DNA of 64,000 nucleotides from Enterobacter oligotrophicus (lineage in GTDB: Bacteria > Pseudomonadota > Gammaproteobacteria > Enterobacterales > Enterobacteriaceae): the NCBI RefSeq assembly GCF_009176645.1, contig NZ_AP019007.1, forward strand, positions 2,604,001-2,668,000, given 5' to 3'. Every line of letters begins with the position of its first letter. The first letter of the stretch is position 1. The translations under genes were made by a program, and so were the position numbers. Below, piece after piece: positions 23,588 through 35,200 of this stretch. Under the pieces are notes generated by a model. That model made no database searches. It worked only from the letters and a program-made list of their open reading frames with translations, and had not been told where the DNA came from.

Positions 23588-25132
23588 ATGGCCGAGTCAC
23601 AACCCTTATCCGCCGCCCCTGAGGGGGCGGAATATCTCCGGGCGGTGCTACGCGCACCGGTCTATGAAGCCGTGCAGGTTACGCCCCTGCAAAAAATGGA
23701 AAAAATCTCTTCGCGCCTCGACAACGTGATTCTGGTGAAGCGCGAAGACAGGCAGCCGGTGCACAGCTTTAAGCTGCGTGGAGCCTACGCGATGATGGCC
23801 GGGTTGACCGACGAACAAAAAGCGCGCGGTGTGATTACCGCGTCGGCGGGCAACCACGCACAGGGCGTGGCGTTCTCCTCGGCCCGTTTAGGGTTGAAAG
23901 CGCTGATCGTAATGCCGGTCGCCACGGCGGATATCAAAGTCGACGCGGTGCGTGGTTTTGGCGGTGAAGTGCTGCTCCACGGTGCGAACTTTGACGAAGC
24001 GAAAGCCAAAGCAATTGAGCTGGCGCAGCAGCAAGGTTTTACCTGGGTGCCGCCGTTCGACCACCCGATGGTGATTGCCGGACAAGGCACGCTGGCGCTG
24101 GAGCTGCTGCAGCAGGATGCCCATCTCGACCGTGTCTTTGTGCCGGTGGGTGGTGGCGGCCTCGCGGCAGGCGTGGCGGTGCTGATCAAACAGTTGATGC
24201 CGCAAATCAAGGTCATTGCCGTTGAAGCGGAAGACTCAGCCTGCCTGAAAGCGGCGCTGGATGCGGGTCATCCGGTGGATCTGCCGCGCGTCGGGCTGTT
24301 CGCCGAGGGCGTGGCGGTGAAGCGCATTGGCGACGAAACGTTCCGCCTCTGCCAGGAATATCTCGACGATATCGTCACCGTTGATAGCGATGCTATCTGC
24401 GCGGCGATGAAAGATCTGTTTGAGGATGTGCGTGCGGTGGCAGAGCCTTCCGGCGCGCTGGCGCTGGCGGGAATGAAGAAATACATCGCGCAGCACAACA
24501 TTCGCGGCGAGCGTCTGGCGCACGTGCTTTCTGGTGCCAACGTAAACTTCCACGGCCTGCGCTATGTCTCCGAGCGCTGCGAGCTGGGTGAACAGCGTGA
24601 GGCCCTGCTGGCGGTGACCATTCCGGAAGAGAAGGGCAGCTTCCTCAAGTTCTGCCAACTGCTGGGCGGGCGCTCGGTGACGGAGTTCAACTACCGTTTC
24701 GCCGATGCCAAAGATGCCTGCATTTTTGTCGGCGTGCGTCTGAGCCGTGGGCTGGAGGAGCGCAAAGAGATCCTCAACCTGCTGCATGAAGGCGGCTACA
24801 GCGTGGTGGATCTCTCCGATGACGAAATGGCGAAGCTGCACGTGCGTTACATGGTTGGCGGGCGTCCGTCGAAGCCGCTCCAGGAACGCCTTTACAGCTT
24901 CGAGTTCCCGGAATCACCGGGCGCATTGTTGAAGTTCCTGCATACGCTGGGCACGCACTGGAACATCTCGCTGTTCCACTACCGCAGCCACGGTACCGAT
25001 TACGGTCGTGTGCTGGCGGCATTCGAACTGGGTGAGCACGAGCCGGATTTCGAAACGCGGCTCAATGAACTGGGCTATGAGTGTCACGATGAAACCCATA
25101 ACCCGGCGTTCCGTTTCTTCCTGGCGGGTTAG
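23588..25132 (+). CDS. ilvA: Threonine deaminase (biosynthetic, allosteric)
   Basis: A 514-residue PLP enzyme matching E. coli IlvA. It converts threonine to 2-oxobutyrate, the committed step to isoleucine. The PLP lysine is Lys62 in HSFKLRGAY, the phosphate-binding glycines are GGGGLAAG near residue 190, and two ACT-like regulatory domains fill about 340-514 and sense isoleucine and valine. The start at 23588 gives the E. coli length. An ATG at 23585 overlaps the ilvD stop and could initiate one codon earlier. It is the last gene of the operon, followed by a REP pair. Confidence 0.97.
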   Translation: MAESQPLSAAPEGAEYLRAVLRAPVYEAVQVTPLQKMEKISSRLDNVILVKREDRQPVHSFKLRGAYAMMAGLTDEQKARGVITASAGNHAQGVAFSSARLGLKALIVMPVATADIKVDAVRGFGGEVLLHGANFDEAKAKAIELAQQQGFTWVPPFDHPMVIAGQGTLALELLQQDAHLDRVFVPVGGGGLAAGVAVLIKQLMPQIKVIAVEAEDSACLKAALDAGHPVDLPRVGLFAEGVAVKRIGDETFRLCQEYLDDIVTVDSDAICAAMKDLFEDVRAVAEPSGALALAGMKKYIAQHNIRGERLAHVLSGANVNFHGLRYVSERCELGEQREALLAVTIPEEKGSFLKFCQLLGGRSVTEFNYRFADAKDACIFVGVRLSRGLEERKEILNLLHEGGYSVVDLSDDEMAKLHVRYMVGGRPSKPLQERLYSFEFPESPGALLKFLHTLGTHWNISLFHYRSHGTDYGRVLAAFELGEHEPDFETRLNELGYECHDETHNPAFRFFLAG

Positions 25133-25147
25133 ATTGTTCGAAAAAAT

Positions 25148-25225
25148 GCCTGATGGCGCTGCGCTTATCAGGCCTACGTTCTTTCAAACCGTAGGCCGGA
25201 TAAGGCGCTTGCGCCGCCATCCGGC
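25148..25225. repeat. REP pair (BIME) between ilvA and ilvY
   Basis: Two facing REP/PU copies, GCCTGATGGCGCTGCGC... at 25148-25177 and the inverse at 25191-25225, between the convergent ends of ilvA and ilvY. The second copy touches the ilvY stop codon. Confidence 0.85.
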
Positions 25226-26115
25226 TAGTGGTTGGGCAGAATCTTCCAGAACGCATCAATAAGCGGCTCATGCAGCCGCTTTTTTTGTGCACAGACGCCA
25301 AGCTCAAACGGCGTTTTCTCGTCACTGCGCTCTAAAATCATTACGCGGTTGCGCACCGGTTCAGGGCTGTTTTCCAGCACCACTTCCGGCAGCAGCGCCA
25401 CGCCGCAGCCGAGCGCCACCATCGACACCATCGCCTCATGGCCGCCGACCGTGGCGTAAATCGATGGGTTACTGATTTTCTGACGGCGGAACCATAGCTC
25501 AATGCGGCGGCGCACGGGCCCCTGATCGGCCATGATAAACGGCACCGTTGACCAGTCTGGTTTTTCTACCGACACCTGGTTACGCACCGGGCAGGGGAGC
25601 GCCGGGGCGATCAGCACCACCGCCAGATTTTCCAGCATTGAGAACGCCACCGCCCCCGGCAGGGTTTCAGGTTTCCCGGCAATGGCGAGATCGGCTTCAC
25701 CTGTGACCACTTTTTCCATGGCGTCGGCGGCATCGCCGGTAGTGAGTTTGATTTCGACCGACGGATGTTCCGCGCGGAAGCGGTCAAGGATCGGCGGCAA
25801 ATGGCTGTAGGCTGCGGTGACGGAACAAAAAATATGAAGCTCACCGGAGAGCGACGGCCCTTGCTGGTCGATGGTGTGTCGCAACTGCTGATACTGCAAC
25901 AAGGTTTGCTGGGCGAAGACGCGCAGCTCTTCCCCCGCTTCGGTAAGGGTGACGGTGCGGTTATCGCGCACGAACAGCGGCTGGCCGAGATCTTCCTCAA
26001 GCCGCTGGATCTGGCGTGACAGTGTGGAAGGGCTAACGTGCATCGCCCGTGCGCTACGGCCAAAGTGACGGCTTTCCGCCAGATGCAGGAACATTTTCAG
26101 ATCGCGTAAATCCAC
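25225..26115 (-). CDS. ilvY: LysR-type activator of ilvC
   Basis: A 296-residue LysR-family protein nearly identical to E. coli IlvY over almost its whole length. It activates ilvC when acetolactate or acetohydroxybutyrate accumulates and represses its own gene. The helix-turn-helix reads FGRSARAMHVSPSTLSRQIQ. I chose the GTG at 26115 (then DLRDLKMFLHL) because it matches the K-12 start and has GAGGGAG about ten bases upstream. A second in-frame GTG at 26124 overlaps that site. It is divergent from ilvC. Confidence 0.94.
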   Translation of the reverse strand: MDLRDLKMFLHLAESRHFGRSARAMHVSPSTLSRQIQRLEEDLGQPLFVRDNRTVTLTEAGEELRVFAQQTLLQYQQLRHTIDQQGPSLSGELHIFCSVTAAYSHLPPILDRFRAEHPSVEIKLTTGDAADAMEKVVTGEADLAIAGKPETLPGAVAFSMLENLAVVLIAPALPCPVRNQVSVEKPDWSTVPFIMADQGPVRRRIELWFRRQKISNPSIYATVGGHEAMVSMVALGCGVALLPEVVLENSPEPVRNRVMILERSDEKTPFELGVCAQKKRLHEPLIDAFWKILPNH

Positions 26116-26138
26116 CGATTCCACTCCCTCTGTTTACA

Positions 26139-26153
26139 TTGCAATAATTGCAA
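26139..26153. promoter_or_regulatory. Candidate IlvY operator in the ilvY-ilvC intergenic region
   Basis: TTGCAATAATTGCAA is a perfect 15-bp palindrome just upstream of ilvY, in the place of the E. coli IlvY operators. A partial second copy (CGCAATAAATTT near 26180) lies toward ilvC, followed by a -10 candidate TATAGT at 26199-26204. The arrangement fits LysR-type control of ilvC. Confidence 0.7.
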
Positions 26154-26265
26154 CGTGACGTTGTGAATATATCAATTTCCGCAATAAATTTCCTGTCATA
26201 TAGTAAGTTCATTCTCGCAAAAGCGAACCGAACAATAAGACGCACAACATCACGAGGTATCACCC

Positions 26266-27741
26266 ATGGCTAACTACTTTAATACACTGAACTTGCGCCA
26301 GCAGCTGGCGCAGCTGGGCAAATGCCGCTTCATGGCGCGCGATGAATTTGCCGATGGCGCGAGCTACCTTCAGGGTAAAAAAGTGGTCATCGTCGGCTGT
26401 GGCGCACAGGGTCTGAACCAGGGCCTGAACATGCGTGACTCCGGTCTGGATATCTCCTACGCCCTGCGTAAAGAAGCGATTGCTGAGAAGCGTGCTTCAT
26501 GGCGTAAAGCGACCGAAAACGGCTTCAAAGTAGGCACCTACGAAGAGCTGATCCCACAGGCGGATCTGGTGGTTAACCTGACGCCAGATAAACAGCACTC
26601 TGACGTTGTGCGTTCCGTACAGCCACTGATGAAAGATGGCGCGGCGCTGGGTTACTCCCACGGCTTCAACATCGTGGAAGTGGGCGAACAGATCCGTAAA
26701 GACATCACCGTAGTGATGGTGGCACCGAAGTGTCCAGGCACTGAAGTACGTGAAGAGTACAAGCGTGGCTTCGGCGTACCGACCCTGATTGCGGTTCACC
26801 CGGAAAACGATCCGAAAGGCGAAGGCATGGCGATTGCAAAAGCCTGGGCAGCAGCGACCGGCGGCCATCGTGCGGGCGTGCTGGAATCCTCCTTCGTTGC
26901 CGAAGTGAAATCTGACCTGATGGGCGAGCAGACCATTCTGTGCGGTATGTTGCAGGCCGGTTCTCTGCTGTGCTTCGACAAGCTGGTGGAAGAGGGCACC
27001 GATCCGGCATACGCTGAAAAACTGATTCAGTTCGGCTGGGAAACCATCACCGAAGCGCTGAAGCAGGGCGGCATTACGCTGATGATGGACCGTCTGTCCA
27101 ACCCGGCGAAACTGCGTGCATTCGCGCTGTCTGAGCAGCTGAAAACCATCATGGCTCCGCTGTTCCAGAAACATATGGACGACATCATCTCCGGCGAGTT
27201 CTCTTCCGGCATGATGGCGGACTGGGCGAATGACGATAAGAAACTGCTGACCTGGCGTGAAGAGACCGGCAAAACCGCGTTTGAAACCGCGCCACAGTTT
27301 GACGGCAAAATCAGCGAGCAGGAATATTTCGATAAAGGCGTACTGATGATCGCGATGGTGAAAGCGGGCGTTGAGCTGGCGTTTGAAACCATGGTGGATT
27401 CCGGCATCATCGAAGAGTCTGCGTACTATGAATCACTGCACGAGCTGCCGCTGATCGCGAACACCATCGCCCGTAAGCGCCTGTACGAAATGAACGTGGT
27501 TATCTCTGATACCGCCGAGTATGGTAACTACCTGTTCTCTTATGCATGCGTACCGCTGCTGAAAGAGTTCATGACCACCCTGCAGGCAGGCGATCTGGGC
27601 AAAGCGATTGCGGAAGGTGCCGTAGACAACGCACAACTGCGCGACTTGAACGAAGCCATTCGCAGCCATGAAATCGAGAAAGTGGGCCAGAAACTGCGTG
27701 GCTACATGACCGACATGAAACGTATCGCGGTAGCAGGTTAA
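26266..27741 (+). CDS. ilvC: Ketol-acid reductoisomerase (class II)
   Basis: A 491-residue enzyme matching E. coli IlvC. It isomerises and reduces acetohydroxy acids with NADPH in the second common step of branched-chain amino acid synthesis. The NADPH-binding loop [20 protein letters not shown] is near residue 45, and the length marks the long, class II form with a duplicated C-terminal domain. It is transcribed alone under IlvY control. In K-12 ppiC follows; here the next gene is trmL, facing the other way. Confidence 0.98.
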   Translation: MANYFNTLNLRQQLAQLGKCRFMARDEFADGASYLQGKKVVIVGCGAQGLNQGLNMRDSGLDISYALRKEAIAEKRASWRKATENGFKVGTYEELIPQADLVVNLTPDKQHSDVVRSVQPLMKDGAALGYSHGFNIVEVGEQIRKDITVVMVAPKCPGTEVREEYKRGFGVPTLIAVHPENDPKGEGMAIAKAWAAATGGHRAGVLESSFVAEVKSDLMGEQTILCGMLQAGSLLCFDKLVEEGTDPAYAEKLIQFGWETITEALKQGGITLMMDRLSNPAKLRAFALSEQLKTIMAPLFQKHMDDIISGEFSSGMMADWANDDKKLLTWREETGKTAFETAPQFDGKISEQEYFDKGVLMIAMVKAGVELAFETMVDSGIIEESAYYESLHELPLIANTIARKRLYEMNVVISDTAEYGNYLFSYACVPLLKEFMTTLQAGDLGKAIAEGAVDNAQLRDLNEAIRSHEIEKVGQKLRGYMTDMKRIAVAG

Positions 27742-27750
27742 GCGTAATCA

Positions 27751-27774
27751 ATCGGGTGGCGCACGCCACCCGAT
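27751..27774. terminator. Hairpin between ilvC and trmL
   Basis: ATCGGGTGGC and its exact complement GCCACCCGAT flank the loop GCAC between the convergent genes. The trailing sequence GTTGTTC is only weakly T-rich, so termination on the plus strand is plausible but not certain. Confidence 0.6.
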
Positions 27775-27779
27775 GTTGT

Positions 27780-28253
27780 TCAGCGACGTAACACCGCGCC
27801 AGAATATCCCAACTGACGCCATGCTTCATACACCACGACCGACACCGCATTTGACAGGTTCATGCTGCGGCTGTCCGGCATCATCGGAATACGAATTTTT
27901 TGCTCAGCAGGTAAAGCATCAAGAATGGTCGCTGGCAGTCCGCGTGTTTCCGGGCCAAACAGCAAATAATCACCTTCCTGGTAGCTTACAGCGCTGTGTG
28001 CCGGCGTGCCTTTGGTGGTCAGAGCAAACATGCGCTGCGGTTTTTCGGTTTCCAGAAACGCGGCGTAATCGTGATGGCGAACCACGGCAGTAAATTCATG
28101 ATAATCCAGCCCCGCGCGGCGCAGACGTTTGTCGTCCCATGTAAAGCCCATCGGCTCAATGATATGCAGACGAAACCCGGTATTGGCGCACAGGCGGATG
28201 ATGTTGCCGGTATTAGGTGGAATTTCTGGTTCGAATAAAACGATGTTAAGCAT
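27780..28253 (-). CDS. trmL: tRNA (cytidine/uridine-34-2'-O)-methyltransferase
   Basis: A 157-residue SPOUT-family enzyme matching E. coli TrmL (YibK). It 2'-O-methylates the wobble base of tRNA-Leu isoacceptors. The knot region carries the SAM-binding segments [11 protein letters not shown] near 96, KIRIPM near 120 and [18 protein letters not shown] near 130. It lies downstream of lldD as in K-12, but its other neighbour is ilvC and not cysE. Confidence 0.96.
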   Translation of the reverse strand: MLNIVLFEPEIPPNTGNIIRLCANTGFRLHIIEPMGFTWDDKRLRRAGLDYHEFTAVVRHHDYAAFLETEKPQRMFALTTKGTPAHSAVSYQEGDYLLFGPETRGLPATILDALPAEQKIRIPMMPDSRSMNLSNAVSVVVYEAWRQLGYSGAVLRR

Positions 28254-28284
28254 ACTGCCCCCTTAATTGCGGGGGCAGAATAGC

Positions 28285-28318
28285 ATCCCCTCTCACCTTT
28301 GGGGAGAGGATGAGGGGA
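28285..28318. repeat. CCCCTCTC/GAGAGG hairpin repeat between trmL and lldD
   Basis: Another copy of the GC-rich family (CCCCTCTCACC-TTT-GGGGAGAGG then ATGAGGGG), lying between lldD and trmL, which read in the same direction. It could slow or stop transcription coming from the lld operon. Confidence 0.65.
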
Positions 28319-28332
28319 TCAGATCGAATCCC

Positions 28333-29520
28333 TTAAGCCGCATTCCCCTGCGACAGCGGTGCCAGCGCCGCAGGCAATTTACTCAGCTCCTGCACCAGCG
28401 AATCCTTGCTGATTTCGCTAATCGACTTCGCACCGGTCAGCGTCATCGCCACCTTCATCTCTTTCTCGATCAGGTTCAGCAGGTTCGCCACGCCCGCCTG
28501 ACCGCTGGTGGCCAGCGCGTACAGGTAAGCACGGCCCAGCAGCACGCTGTCTGCGCCAAGCGCAATCATCCGTACCACATCCAGCCCGTTACGAATGCCG
28601 CTGTCGGCGAGGATCGCGATATCGCCTTTCACCGCATCAGCAATGGCGGGCAACGCGCGTGCAGAAGAAAGCACGCCGTCGAGCTGGCGTCCGCCGTGGT
28701 TAGAGACCACGATCCCATCGGCACCGAAACGTACCGCGTCGCGCGCATCTTCCGGATCGAGGATACCCTTGATCACCATCGGGCCGTCCCAGAATTCGCG
28801 TATCCACTCCAGGTCTTTCCAGGAGATGGAGGGATCGAAGTTATTCGCCAGCCAGCCGATGTAATCTTCCAGCCCGGTCGGTTTACCGAGGTAGGCCGAG
28901 ATATTCCCCAGATCGTGCGGACGGCCATTCACGCCGACATCCCATGCCCACTGCGGATGAGTCACCGCCTGCCAGTAGCGGCGCAGGGCGGCATTCGGGC
29001 CGCTCATGCCGGAGTGAGCATCACGATAGCGCGCACCGGGCGTTGGCATATCCACGGTAAAGACCAGCGTTGAGCAGCCCGCCGCTTTGGCGCGCTCCAG
29101 CGCGTTACGCATAAAACCGCGATCCCGCAGAACATACAGCTGGAACCACATCGGGCGCTTAATGGTCGGAGCGACTTCTTCAATCGGGCAGACCGAAACG
29201 GTGGAGAGGGTAAACGGAATACCTTTGGCGTCCGCCGCTGCAGCGGCCTGCACTTCGCCACGGCGGGCGTACATGCCGCATAAGCCGACAGGCGCAAGCG
29301 CCACCGGCATGGAGAGCGTCTCGTTAAACAGCTTCGTCTCGAGGCTCAGGTCAGACATATTCTTCAGCACGCGCTGGCGCAGGGCCACTTCCGAGAGATC
29401 TTCCACGTTGCGACGCAGGGTATATTCGGCATACGCCCCGCCGTCGATATAGTGGAACAGGAACGGCGGCAAAATGCGCTGCGCCGCGGCGCGATAGTCA
29501 CTGGCTGCTGAAATAATCAT
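28333..29520 (-). CDS. lldD: L-lactate dehydrogenase (quinone, FMN-dependent)
   Basis: A 395-residue FMN enzyme of the glycolate oxidase family matching E. coli LldD. It oxidises L-lactate to pyruvate at the inner face of the membrane and passes electrons to quinone. The catalytic His275 sits in [11 protein letters not shown], and the FMN phosphate-binding motif lies near [12 protein letters not shown]. Its start overlaps the lldR end by four bases, so it is the third gene of lldPRD. Confidence 0.97.
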   Translation of the reverse strand: MIISAASDYRAAAQRILPPFLFHYIDGGAYAEYTLRRNVEDLSEVALRQRVLKNMSDLSLETKLFNETLSMPVALAPVGLCGMYARRGEVQAAAAADAKGIPFTLSTVSVCPIEEVAPTIKRPMWFQLYVLRDRGFMRNALERAKAAGCSTLVFTVDMPTPGARYRDAHSGMSGPNAALRRYWQAVTHPQWAWDVGVNGRPHDLGNISAYLGKPTGLEDYIGWLANNFDPSISWKDLEWIREFWDGPMVIKGILDPEDARDAVRFGADGIVVSNHGGRQLDGVLSSARALPAIADAVKGDIAILADSGIRNGLDVVRMIALGADSVLLGRAYLYALATSGQAGVANLLNLIEKEMKVAMTLTGAKSISEISKDSLVQELSKLPAALAPLSQGNAA

Positions 29521-30290
29521 GCGTTGTTCTCCCTGGAAATATCACTGTCGCCAGGCAGACGGGTAATACGCGCCTGTCGGGCCTGATCTTCATCAAATCG
29601 TTTAATGGTGGTATGCACGAAGCCGAGATGCGCCATCATCGCTTTGCGCGCGGCCTCGGCATCGCCCGCCAGAATGGCGTTGAGCACGGCTTCATGCTGT
29701 TCGGTGAGCTGGGCGAAAACCGGCGGGACCAGATACATGCGCTGGCGGCTCTGCTTCACGGAGGATTGCAGCAGGTCGAAGAACCCGCGCATGGTTTGCA
29801 GCAGCACCACGTTGTGCGACGCCTCGGCAATCGCCAGATGAAAACGCACATCCGCCTGCGAGGCGATATCCGGGTCGTTGCTTTGCGTTGCCTCGAAGCA
29901 GACTTTGAGCTTCTCTTTATCGGCCTCGGTTGCCCGCATTGCCGCGTGCCAGGCGGTACTGGTCTCGATGGCGTGACGCGCTTCAAGAATGTCGAAGCTG
30001 TAGTCCGGATCGTTTTCCATCAATGTTTTCAGCGGCTGGACGATGTTTTGCCCGGACCAGTCATCATGCTGCCAGCGCACAAACGTGCCGCCACCGCGAC
30101 GGCTCAGCAGCACGCCTTCGTTAACCAGCGTCGCCAGCGCTTCGCGCAGGGAATTGCGCGACACGCCAAGCTGGGCGGCAAGCTGACGTTCAGCGGGCAA
30201 TTTCATGCCCGCCTCCAGATGTTGTTCTTCAATCAGCGCCCGCACGCGAGTGGCAATCTCGTCGGACAGGCGTCTGGGCATCACTATCAT
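29517..30290 (-). CDS. lldR: FadR-type GntR regulator of the lld operon
   Basis: A 257-residue protein matching E. coli LldR. The winged helix-turn-helix ([22 protein letters not shown]) is at about 30-60, followed by an all-helical FCD domain that binds lactate (metal-site histidines in the [10 protein letters not shown] region). It represses or activates lldPRD depending on L-lactate. It overlaps lldP and lldD by four bases at each end, consistent with coupled translation. Confidence 0.96.
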   Translation of the reverse strand: MIVMPRRLSDEIATRVRALIEEQHLEAGMKLPAERQLAAQLGVSRNSLREALATLVNEGVLLSRRGGGTFVRWQHDDWSGQNIVQPLKTLMENDPDYSFDILEARHAIETSTAWHAAMRATEADKEKLKVCFEATQSNDPDIASQADVRFHLAIAEASHNVVLLQTMRGFFDLLQSSVKQSRQRMYLVPPVFAQLTEQHEAVLNAILAGDAEAARKAMMAHLGFVHTTIKRFDEDQARQARITRLPGDSDISRENNA

Positions 30291-31942
30291 GGAATCATCC
30301 AGGTTAAGACATAGGCCTGCAGCGTGGTAATAACGCCCACCATGCAGGTAAATATCAGGCTGTGTTTCACGGTAAAACGGAACAGATCCGACTCTTTGCC
30401 CACCAGTCCCACCGCCGCACAGGCTATGGCGATGGATTGCGGAGAGATCATCTTCCCTGTTACGCCGCCGGTGGTGTTAGCCGCCACGAGCAGCACGTCC
30501 GAGACGCCAATCTGCTGCGCCGCCGTTGCCTGCAGGGCGGCAAACAGCGCGTTAGAGGAGGTATCGGAACCGGTCAGGAACACCCCCAGCCAGCCGAGGA
30601 ATGGCGAGAAGAAAGTAAACGCATGGCCGGTATGGGCCAGCGCCAGCGCCAGCGTCGACGACAGGCCGGAGTAGTTCGAGATAAACGCGAATGCCAGCAC
30701 CATGCCGATGGAGTAGATCGGCAGCATCAGCTCTTTAATTGTCGCTGCAAAGGTCTGCACCGCGGCGGCAGGCTTCATGCGCAGCCACACCACAGAAAGG
30801 ATAGCCGCAAACAGAATGGCCGTGCCGGTGGCGGAGAACCAGTCAAACTTAAATACCGCTGCATACGGCGTGGCGTCGTGCACCACCGGCGGCATACGGG
30901 CGACCATCTTGTCGAGGAACGGCACGGAGATGTTAATCACCATGTTATACAGCGCACCGCCAGGGGCGAACAGTGCTTTAAACGGTGGAATGCTCCACAG
31001 CGTCACGGTGGCGGTCAGGAACAGGAACGGTGACCACGCGCGGACGATTTGGCCTGTGGTATAGCCCGTGCGAGCCAGCGTCTGATCCACGTGCGACGCG
31101 CCCATATCGGCAAAGCGGAAGATGCGCACTGGCTGCCAGCGTTTCAGGAACAACGTCAGACAAACCAGCGACACCAGGGAAGAGATAATGTCCGGCAGTT
31201 CCGGGCCAAGGAAGTTGGAGCTCAGGTACTGGGCAATGGCGAAGGAACCGCCCGCTACCATTACCGCAGGCCAGGTCTCTTTCACCCCGCGCCAGCCGTC
31301 CATAATCGCCATGATCCAGAACAGCACGATGATGGTCAGGAACGGCAACTGACGGCCTACCATCTGGCCGATCTCAAAGCTGTCCAGCCCGGTCACCTGA
31401 CCGGCCACCAGAATCGGAATGCCCATCGCGCCAAACGCGACCGGTGCGGTGTTGACGATCAGGCACAGGCCCGCGGCATACAGCGGGTTAAAGCCCAGCC
31501 CTACCAGCAGCGCAGCGGTGATCGCCACCGGCGCGCCGAACCCTGCTGCCCCTTCCAGGAACGCCCCGAAGGAGAAGCCGACAATCAGCATCTGTAAGCG
31601 CTGGTCCGGCGTAATAGAGAGGATCGACGAGCGAATAATGTCGAACTGCCCGGTTTTCACCGAGATTTTGTAGACAAAAACCGCGGCAATGATGATCCAC
31701 GCAATCGGCCACAGGCCGTAGAAGAAGCCATAGACGACGGAGGCCAGCGCGCGATCGACCGGCATTTTATAGAAGAATAGCGCCACCAGCAGGGCGATAG
31801 CGACGGTGTATGTCGCCGCAAGGTATCCCTTCAGTTTGAGCTTAATCAGCGCAAAGAAGAAGAACAGGATCGGAAGCGATGCGATCAGGCTCGACAGCCA
31901 GATATTCCCGGCCGGATCGTAGTTTTGTTGCCAGAGGCTCAT
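30287..31942 (-). CDS. lldP: L-lactate permease
   Basis: A 551-residue inner-membrane transporter matching E. coli LldP in start and length ([15 protein letters not shown]). It imports L-lactate, D-lactate and glycolate with protons. More than ten hydrophobic segments are evident, with conserved [21 protein letters not shown] near residue 140 and [15 protein letters not shown] near 440. An AGGAG site lies six bases before ATG 31942. A longer reading from 31993 is not conserved. It is the first gene of lldPRD. Confidence 0.96.
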   Translation of the reverse strand: MSLWQQNYDPAGNIWLSSLIASLPILFFFFALIKLKLKGYLAATYTVAIALLVALFFYKMPVDRALASVVYGFFYGLWPIAWIIIAAVFVYKISVKTGQFDIIRSSILSITPDQRLQMLIVGFSFGAFLEGAAGFGAPVAITAALLVGLGFNPLYAAGLCLIVNTAPVAFGAMGIPILVAGQVTGLDSFEIGQMVGRQLPFLTIIVLFWIMAIMDGWRGVKETWPAVMVAGGSFAIAQYLSSNFLGPELPDIISSLVSLVCLTLFLKRWQPVRIFRFADMGASHVDQTLARTGYTTGQIVRAWSPFLFLTATVTLWSIPPFKALFAPGGALYNMVINISVPFLDKMVARMPPVVHDATPYAAVFKFDWFSATGTAILFAAILSVVWLRMKPAAAVQTFAATIKELMLPIYSIGMVLAFAFISNYSGLSSTLALALAHTGHAFTFFSPFLGWLGVFLTGSDTSSNALFAALQATAAQQIGVSDVLLVAANTTGGVTGKMISPQSIAIACAAVGLVGKESDLFRFTVKHSLIFTCMVGVITTLQAYVLTWMIP

Positions 31943-32219
31943 GCAGGTCTCCTGGGGACCACACAATCTGCTTTGCGGTGAGTCTGTGCTCATCTCTGCG
32001 TCACATGCTGTGTAAAAGTGGTCCTGCCAATGTTGTGATGTAGGGTTAATGACAACGAATGGTTAACCAAGTGTTATGGATGAGCAATGATTTTGTGAGC
32101 GGAAATAATGGAAATGTGAACCAGGGAAGGAATAGTTGGGGGATTGGTTGGGCCAATTTTGAGGGGGCTCCATCGTATGATAATGGGCCCCCATAAATGC
32201 CTTTATAGAATATCAGGCA
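31943..32219 (-). promoter_or_regulatory. lldPRD control region and downstream end of the helicase gene
   Basis: A 277-bp gap. Candidate LldR half-sites of the FadR-like type are GTGGTCCTGCCAA at 32018-32030 and GGGGACCACAC near 31955. A palindrome TGGTTAACCA sits at 32060-32069 beside ArcA-like GTTAAT repeats. ArcA and LldR control of lldP is known in E. coli; the specific sites here are by-eye guesses. Confidence 0.45.
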
Positions 32220-32221
32220 TT
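32163..32221 (-). terminator. Inverted repeats after the helicase gene
   Basis: Two stems lie in series downstream of the minus-strand gene: AATGCCT/AGGCATT (32196-32221, overlapping the stop codon) and GGGGGC/GCCCCC (32163-32192). Neither is followed by a clear T-run on the minus strand, so termination is only a candidate role. Confidence 0.4.
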
Positions 32222-35200
32222 AAACAGCATTCTGAACAGAAGAGGTATCTCCGATAACAATCAAACCATCTTGCTGCTTTAGGCGGTTATCTTTAATTTC
32301 CTGCTCAATGACATCGGAGATCACTTTTCTCAGGAGACTACTAGTCGATTTAAAACCAAGCATCCTTGAGATGGATGTAATGATTTCATCTTCTGTTGCT
32401 CCAAGGCTTGCGCTAACGATGTCAAATACACCTGAAGCGATTTCTATAGGTGCGATCAGTTCTGGTTTACGTATACTTGCAGACAAGACGTTTTGTCTGT
32501 TGCGCAGTCGAATTGCTACTTCTTTGTGTATGAAAAATTCATGCTCCTTATAAATCTTACCTCTCCTGCAGGCAATTTGAGCAGCCTGGTTAACAACGCT
32601 TTCTATCCGCGCACCAGCCCGCTGCAATCCCCATGCTGAGCGAAGACGAGTTATCAATTCGCTCAAATGGATAGGCGATTCAGTGAAAACTATTTTTTCA
32701 ACCATGTCAGCAAGTATGCCGGTTGGTGTTTCATGTAAAGCATAGGAAAGATTGGCTTCGGGTTGTGCTTCTTCATAAATGATAGACTGGTCATTAGCGG
32801 AATCAGTTCTATCAAGGCCAACCTCAACAACGTCTTCTCGTTCAACTGTGACAATATCAACAGGAACTGCTCGGGAACGTCCATATATATGTTCTGTTCT
32901 ACTATTCAGTTCTCTTTTTGCATTCTCAATAGCATAAATAACTTTTTGCAGTTGTTCCTCAGGTCTTTGGAACCAATCCGTACTCCAGATTCGGTGTATG
33001 ATCCAACCATGATCCTCCAGAACGGCCTGACGTAAACGATCACGCTCTCTGGCAGAACGAGAGGAATGATAAGCGCTGCCATCACATTCGATCCCGAGAA
33101 GATAACGCCCAGGTAATTCAGGATCGGCAATTGCCAGATCGATAAAGAAGCCAGCAATTCCGACTTGTGGGTGCACCTGATAACCTCGGTTTTGAAGTGC
33201 TGATGCGACTTGTTCTTCAAATACGCTATCCATCGGGCGCCCGGAAACTGTGGACATTGATAAACGTCCTGTGCGGGCATATTGAAGGAAGAGTTTGAAA
33301 GCCAATACGCCAACACCTTTAGTACGTCCAAGATCAATATCTTCATCAGTGATCGATGCAAAAACCTCACATCGCCGTTTTGCGCGGCTAATCAGCACAT
33401 TAAGCCGCCGCTCACCACCTTGTGAACCCAGAGGGCCGAATCGCATTGCCAGATAGCCTTGTTTATTACGCGCATATCCTACAGAGATCATGATGACATC
33501 ACGTTCGTCACCTTGAATGTTTTCCAGGTTTTTAATGAAGAATGGCTCGGCAGGGTGAGAATTAAAGAAATCTTCATATTGCGGATTTAAACGGCGGAGA
33601 ATCTCTAATTCATCCTGAATCGCCTTACGTTGTGAAACAGAGAATGTTGCGACTCCGAGTGACATTTCAGGGTATTGTTGTGCATGCTCAAGAATAGCGG
33701 TAGCAATCCTTTTTGCCTCAATAGGATTGGCATTGCCCTCACCCGATTCGAAAACACCGTTTTCCACATAATGGAATCGTAAGCCCATACCAGCCTCTTC
33801 GGTAAATGGGCTTGGGACTATAAACAATTTGTTTTCGTAGAACTGACTATTAGAAACCGCAATAAGCGACTGGTGCCGACTTCGGTAATGCCAGCGAAGC
33901 ATTCGTTGTGGCAAGCCTCTGGCAACAAACAATCCGAGTATACTTTCGATATCTGCTACTTGTGTTGAATCTTCATCCCCATCATCGTTACTGGCTTCAG
34001 TCATACGAGAGAAGAAACTGGTTGGCGGTAATTGTCTTTCGTCGCCGACAACAACAACTTGCTCACACCGCGCAATTGCACCTATGGCATCGACAGGCTG
34101 AATTTGGCTCGCTTCATCCATCACAAGCAAATCAAATTTTTGCTTACCTGGGATCAAAAATTGTGCGACAGAGAGTGGGCTCATCATCATGACCGGTTTG
34201 ATTGCCTGTATTGCCGGGCCCGCTTTAAGCATCAATTGACGAATAGGCATATGACCTCTTTTCCTCGCCATTTCAGCGCGCAAAACTCCAACCGGACCTG
34301 CCGCTCCAATTTTGGAAGGAATACGGCGATGGTGTGCCCGAGCGACCTCAATACTTGAGCTCTTTATGCGGCGTAAATCCATTTCTGCAAAGTGCTGCAC
34401 TTTTCGATTATGAAGATCACCGTCGAAGCGGGAAAGGGAAGGTGTCTCTTTAGCCATCAAACTGAACAGCGATTCATAATAGGTATATTCGACAGAGCTA
34501 TAACAAATGGAGAATGGTAATCGCCCATCCTCAAGCCTTTCTACCACTTCTGACAGCCCCAGTTTGTTCGCCTGATTGCGTCGGTGTTGCCAGGCAACCC
34601 ATTTGGACAATTGTTCGGCATTTGCAGTCCATAAGGTAAGTTTGTTCAGGACACTATCGATACGTAAATGCTGATTATCTAAATGGAAAAGTGTGTCGGT
34701 GGTCGATTCTAACTCGTTGGCCAGGTTTTCAAGTTCATCAATGATGGAGAAACGTGTTGCTGAAAGTTGATTGGCGGAATTCAGTAACTCACTACGATCT
34801 TTTATCGTCGCACAGATAAAGCGTAAGTCACCGTATTTTTCCATCCATACATAATCGCTAATAAGATTTTTCCAGTTTGACCGCGTGTTTAGCCACTCAC
34901 TACCAAATGCAGCCCTTCCCAATTCGGATTGGGATTCAATGGTCTTTTTCTGATACTGTAATGCGATAATCTTCTTAACTGTCTCCAGGCGTTCACCTGG
35001 GTTATCCGCAGGATCTTTAAACACCTGATGTGATGTTGAATCTATACGACTGAGTTTTTGAGCTAATACCTCAATAAAACCTAATGGAACACGCTTAATT
35101 GAATAGTGATTATCAAACCAGGATTCGGGAGTTGTGCCAAAAGCCTTCCAAAGCTGTTTCAGTTCGATATCGGTTTGGGTTAGAAGCTGCTCAAGTTTCT

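Noticed and set aside
28267..30314. Plus-strand frames opposite lldD and lldR (268 and 233 codons)
   Set aside because: They are antisense shadows of conserved genes with high codon bias and no similarity to known families.
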